Under the pieces are notes generated by a model. The model had not been told where the DNA came from and searched no databases. It saw only the letters and a program-made list of their open reading frames with translations. From NCBI RefSeq assembly GCF_013359905.1, contig NZ_JABMCC010000101.1:62001-126000 (forward strand): DNA of 64,000 nt. The letters are read 5' to 3'. The number at the start of each line of letters is the position of its first letter. Positions within the stretch are counted from its first letter, which is position 1. This document shows positions 60,905 through 64,000 of the stretch, piece after piece. The stretch is from Paenibacillus taichungensis. GTDB lineage: Bacteria; Bacillota; Bacilli; Paenibacillales; Paenibacillaceae. A program made the position numbers and the translations under genes.

Positions 60905-61029
60905 TTAAAGTCCTCCTTTTTTATGTTTTAGATTCAATACATCCAATTAAAAATAATAAGCTCCCTTTAATCAAAAGGTCCTCTGCATTCAATTAGCAAT
61001 AATAAAGTGCAATCCGTAAACCACAGTTC

Positions 61030-61917
61030 TTAACTTCCTTCCCTTCGGACCGTTCCAAATGAAATCTTCATGCTGGCTGCATAAGTCAACCAAGATTCAT
61101 TATCAAATACTTTGGAAAATGTTAATTCCGCTTCATACTGCGCCTTTGCTTCATTTTGGGTTAAGCCCCGAGTTGATAATCGTTTGGTTACCTCTACTGA
61201 ATTGCCAGGATCCTGTCCTATACCATCTTCTTTAATTGAGTGATAGAGAATGTTTTTTGTGGTAGAGTCCATGTTTTGATCTAGAAAGTTGACCTTATCA
61301 CTCATTCTACATTCCACATTCGTTAATCCTAATTGACTCATTAATATGGGCAATCGCATTCCAATATTTCCATCTTTACCTGTACGTATATGATCTTTTT
61401 CAAATAATCTCTGTAAAACGCCTAGTTTAATGATTTCACTTTGTTCAACGCCCTCCACATGATAGTTCGCCATATTTCCAATCCAATGAGGTTCAAAACA
61501 AATGATTCTTCCACCCTCCAGCACACTTTCAATCATCCTTTGGAGTATTTTCACAGAGTCATCCATATGTAATAAAAAAGCATGACTCAATGCAATGTCA
61601 TACTTCCTCTCCAATACAACGTCTTCTATATCACAAGTAATAAATTCTGTATCATAAGGAAGTTGGGAGAAAATCGTCTTAGCTTCATTGATTAAAATTT
61701 CACCCTTATCTACTCCAGTGTAGGTTGACCCTTTTGGTAAAAAAGGCAGCAGTTTAAGACCCAAATAACCAAACCCACACCCATAATCGATAACGCTTAC
61801 AGGTTTATCTATCTTCCAAACAAATTGCACTAAAAATTGAAGGTAATCGTCATTGTAGTACAGCCATCTCGTATTTTTAAGGTATTCAATTTTATTATCC
61901 CAATAATATTCAGACAT
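61030..61917 (-). CDS. Class I SAM-dependent methyltransferase
   Basis: A 295-residue methyltransferase with motif I VIDYGCGFGYLG (about 42-53), acidic residue at TGVDKGE, motif II DIEDVV, and ALSHAFLLHM. The acceptor is unknown. The ATG at 61917 follows AAGGAGC. It begins 13 bp after the end of the GNAT gene, likely in the same operon. Confidence 0.86.
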   Translation of the reverse strand: MSEYYWDNKIEYLKNTRWLYYNDDYLQFLVQFVWKIDKPVSVIDYGCGFGYLGLKLLPFLPKGSTYTGVDKGEILINEAKTIFSQLPYDTEFITCDIEDVVLERKYDIALSHAFLLHMDDSVKILQRMIESVLEGGRIICFEPHWIGNMANYHVEGVEQSEIIKLGVLQRLFEKDHIRTGKDGNIGMRLPILMSQLGLTNVECRMSDKVNFLDQNMDSTTKNILYHSIKEDGIGQDPGNSVEVTKRLSTRGLTQNEAKAQYEAELTFSKVFDNESWLTYAASMKISFGTVRREGS

Positions 61918-61930
61918 TCGATTATGCTCC

Positions 61931-62362
61931 TTATAGTTTCTTTTGTAGCAATACTTCTTCCGTTCTGGCATAGTTTGATTTTTCGTATGTCTTTATAGCC
62001 CTTTCATTACTTTGGCCTGTCAGAATTTTTACACCGGTAACACCTCGTGCTTTGAATTCCTCCTCTATAAAAGCAATTAGCAACGTAGCTAATCCTCTTC
62101 TCCGGGCAACTTCGGCAATATACATTTCTGTGATTTCTCCCTGGAGTGCACGATAACAAAAAGATTTAAAATATTGAGCACAAGCGAATCCAACTGCCTG
62201 ATCGTCAATCACAGCTAGAGCAATCAACTCATTAGATAAAGCAAGACTATCTATTACTTCTTCTACGGATGTACCTATGCCATTAAAAGCATTATTGAGC
62301 TTAAGAAGGTCCTCTGCATCATTTTCGTTCGCCCAACGTATATGAATGTTCTCTTCTTTCAT
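61931..62362 (-). CDS. GNAT family N-acetyltransferase
   Basis: A 143-residue GNAT enzyme. EMYIAEVARRRGLATLLIAFIEEEF is motif A, LTGQSNERAIKTYEKSNYART motif B. The acceptor is unknown. GGAGGTCACGTA precedes the ATG. Confidence 0.86.
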   Translation of the reverse strand: MKEENIHIRWANENDAEDLLKLNNAFNGIGTSVEEVIDSLALSNELIALAVIDDQAVGFACAQYFKSFCYRALQGEITEMYIAEVARRRGLATLLIAFIEEEFKARGVTGVKILTGQSNERAIKTYEKSNYARTEEVLLQKKL

Positions 62363-62395
62363 TACGTGACCTCCAATAATAACAGTGTACAGAAA

Positions 62396-62818
62396 TTAAT
62401 GATCCGGATAGGTTTCTTTCAAGAACTTGATGGATTGGTTGATCAACGCTTGTAATACATCTAGATTGATATCTGCAACTTTATTGACGTATACACATGC
62501 TTTTCCTGTCGTATGTTTTCCAAAGTCTTTTAATAGATTCTCTCGCTCGGCATCACCTGTCGCAAAATACAAACTGATTTTTGCTTTTCGAGGAGAAAAG
62601 CCCACCAGGGGTGCGTCACCTTCATGACCAGATTCATATTTATAATGATAGGAGCCGAATCCAATAATACTCGGTCCCCACATCTTTGCTGTATACCCTG
62701 TTGTTTCAGTGAAAATATCTAATAGCTGATACGCGTCTTCACGTTTTTTGGGACTATCAACACTTTCAATAAATTCAATGACGCTGTTGTCTGTTTCTTT
62801 TGTTTTAAGTTTGTACAT
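62396..62818 (-). CDS. DUF1801 domain-containing protein
   Basis: A 140-residue protein of the DUF1801 (YdhG-like) family: REDAYQLLDIFTETTGYTAKMWGPSIIGFGSYHYKYESG is the core. A related Bacillus protein is YdhG; iron chaperone-like frataxin functions have been proposed for some relatives, but the role here is unknown. AGGGAG precedes the ATG. Confidence 0.82.
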   Translation of the reverse strand: MYKLKTKETDNSVIEFIESVDSPKKREDAYQLLDIFTETTGYTAKMWGPSIIGFGSYHYKYESGHEGDAPLVGFSPRKAKISLYFATGDAERENLLKDFGKHTTGKACVYVNKVADINLDVLQALINQSIKFLKETYPDH

Positions 62819-62833
62819 TGATAAAATCTCCCT

Positions 62834-63064
62834 TCATGTCTTCCGTTGCTTTAACGCAGGGAACAGACTTAATATCAGACCAACAATCAGAAACAATATC
62901 CATTGTTCGTAACTAATGATTAGAATCAGTTCCCAAAAACTTGCCGGCCCGGAGTTTGGTTCATCATTGTATGGGTGGTCAAAAATAGCTGGTAGTACTC
63001 CTAGGGCTGTAAAAACGATTCCAATAATCAAAGAAAGAAAATAAACAGCTCTCTTCAATGCCAT
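62834..63064 (-). CDS. Small two-helix membrane protein
   Basis: A 76-residue protein with membrane segments at about 5-28 and 46-66 and an acidic loop (YNDEPNSGPASFWE). Its ATG at 63064 overlaps the TGA of the GNAT gene (TGATG), so translation is coupled. The function is unknown. Confidence 0.66.
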   Translation of the reverse strand: MALKRAVYFLSLIIGIVFTALGVLPAIFDHPYNDEPNSGPASFWELILIISYEQWILFLIVGLILSLFPALKQRKT

Positions 63065-63486
63065 CACGCCCTCAAATAATCAGGAAGTCTTATCATGAAG
63101 CGTTCACTATTTCTATTAAATTGATATTGTTCATATAATTCATGTGCATCCAATGTTCCAAGTAACCCCATTAAATCTTTAAAGCGATCCGATTGTGTAA
63201 TCACTTCAATTAGTTTCTTACCAAGTCCTTGGCTCCTATATTCCTCATGAATAAAAACATCACAAAGCCAATACATTGTCGCATCATCTGTGACAACCCT
63301 TGCAAAACCAACTTGAATTGCCTCTTTATATATCCCAAAACATATTGAAGAATGGATGGACTTTTCAATTTTTTCATCGGATCTCTTATTGGCCCAATAG
63401 CTTCTAGATAAGAAACCCTTTACCGCATGGATGTCCATAAGTTCTTTGTTATCACTGATAAGATATTCTCCATATATAAAATCCAT
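63064..63486 (-). CDS. GNAT family N-acetyltransferase
   Basis: A 140-residue GNAT enzyme. VFIHEEYRSQGLGKKLIEVITQ is motif A, and LLGTLDAHELYEQYQFNRNSERF fits motif B. The acceptor is unknown. GAGGAGCTGG precedes the ATG at 63486. The stop overlaps the next small membrane protein gene. Confidence 0.86.
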   Translation of the reverse strand: MDFIYGEYLISDNKELMDIHAVKGFLSRSYWANKRSDEKIEKSIHSSICFGIYKEAIQVGFARVVTDDATMYWLCDVFIHEEYRSQGLGKKLIEVITQSDRFKDLMGLLGTLDAHELYEQYQFNRNSERFMIRLPDYLRA

Positions 63487-63502
63487 TCAATTCCAGCTCC
63501 TC

Positions 63503-63988
63503 TCAAAATCCTCGATGATTCAAGTAATACTTAATTCCGGCACGATCAACATCAGAAAAATTTAATGAATTCTCCATAAATAATTTATTTAGTTTCTTAA
63601 TGTCAATCCATTGAATATCTATTGTTTCGTCACCAGCTTCTAGCAAATCTCCACTTGCCTTACATCTAAAATAATATCCAACAGAATCAATTGGTCCCTT
63701 AATGGTTTGATAAGCAGCGAATGGTCTAAGACATTCCACTTCAAATTCAGGATTAATTCCAGTTGTATCAATTCTTGTTTCAGTACCTTCAATTTCATAA
63801 ACATCTAATCCGGTTTCTTCTTTAACCTCTCTTACCAGAGCTTGGATCAACGATTCAAACGGTTCAATTCTACCTCCAGGAAGTTCAAACTGAAAAGAGG
63901 AATCTATCTTTGTTCTTCTTTGTATAACAATCTCTGTTGCTTCGTTACCAGGTCTTTCAATGATCGCTCTTGAATTAACATAGAACAT
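63503..63988 (-). CDS. Nudix hydrolase
   Basis: A 161-residue Nudix protein with the box GGRIEPFESLIQALVREVKEETGLDV. Complete, starting 12 bp from the right edge after AGGACTGATTGC. The substrate is unknown. Third Nudix gene in this cluster; it precedes the GNAT gene. Confidence 0.86.
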   Translation of the reverse strand: MFYVNSRAIIERPGNEATEIVIQRRTKIDSSFQFELPGGRIEPFESLIQALVREVKEETGLDVYEIEGTETRIDTTGINPEFEVECLRPFAAYQTIKGPIDSVGYYFRCKASGDLLEAGDETIDIQWIDIKKLNKLFMENSLNFSDVDRAGIKYYLNHRGF

Positions 63989-64000
63989 GCAATCAGTCCT

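Noticed and set aside
42655..63988. Chromosomal integron (gene-cassette array)
   Set aside because: The gene content fits, but no attC-like pairs (RYYYAAC...GTTRRRY) recur between genes, and no integrase gene is present.
1..64000. CRISPR array, rRNA or tRNA genes
   Set aside because: No set of regularly spaced repeats, no rRNA-like runs and no cloverleaf-type sequence was recognised in reading.

Overview
The window reads as chromosome of a spore-former-type Firmicute, most likely Paenibacillus. This is an inference from AGGAGG-type ribosome sites, sigma-A-like promoters, an SLH-anchored GH18 protein, a DUF3243 protein, GH42 and GH2 glycosidases with AraC and LacI regulators, an hxlR-hxlA-hxlB formaldehyde cassette, and Fur boxes. 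No rRNA, tRNA, CRISPR array, integrase or transposase was recognised. Almost every gene is on the minus strand.

1-6.9 kb: the start of a DeoR regulator, directly downstream of rhamnulokinase (rhaB) with a cre-like site; a DUF2500 membrane protein; oligoendopeptidase F; then hxlR, hxlB and hxlA. HxlA and HxlB fix formaldehyde onto ribulose 5-phosphate and isomerise the product to fructose 6-phosphate. HxlR is the expected activator, and two dyads sit at the hxlA -35 region. Two copies of a structured, roughly 230-bp intergenic repeat flank hxlR. One copy has perfect 15-bp terminal inverted repeats and lies between the hxlB stop and the hxlAB terminator.

6.9-12.6 kb: an AT-rich two-gene insertion. 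One gene encodes a 1178-residue protein with an Mrr-like nuclease domain followed by a STAND P-loop NTPase. The other, 14 bp downstream, encodes a 553-residue protein with a second, C-terminal Mrr-like nuclease. This is the best candidate for an undescribed defence system here.

12.7-30.4 kb: central and sugar metabolism. Genes encode a beta-propeller lactonase, an AEC transporter, a DUF2062 protein, OsmC, a second DeoR regulator that resembles the one at the left edge, an OYE flavoprotein, an SRAP-family protein lacking two active-site residues, a divergent AraC/GH42 beta-galactosidase pair, a Fur-controlled AraC regulator read in frame into an iron-siderophore-type binding lipoprotein, a beta-mannosidase with its LacI regulator, and a DMT exporter with a divergent LysR regulator.

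30.4-42.6 kb: housekeeping and redox genes. These include a TPR protein, heme O synthase (ctaB), a DUF3243 protein, a half-size MFS protein overlapping an FAD oxidoreductase, a thioredoxin-reductase-like protein, SLH-GH18, a nitroreductase, an acyl-ACP thioesterase, an AraC regulator and glutathione peroxidase.

42.6-64 kb: a visibly more AT-rich array of small genes, all but one on the minus strand. It holds eleven GNAT acetyltransferases plus one GNAT pseudogene and three Nudix hydrolases. It also holds cysK, a FusB-type EF-G-binding protein, an aminoglycoside-phosphotransferase-like kinase, DinB and MBL proteins, a methyltransferase and several small membrane proteins. It looks like an accessory zone of small-molecule modification genes, but no attC-type repeats or recombinase were seen.
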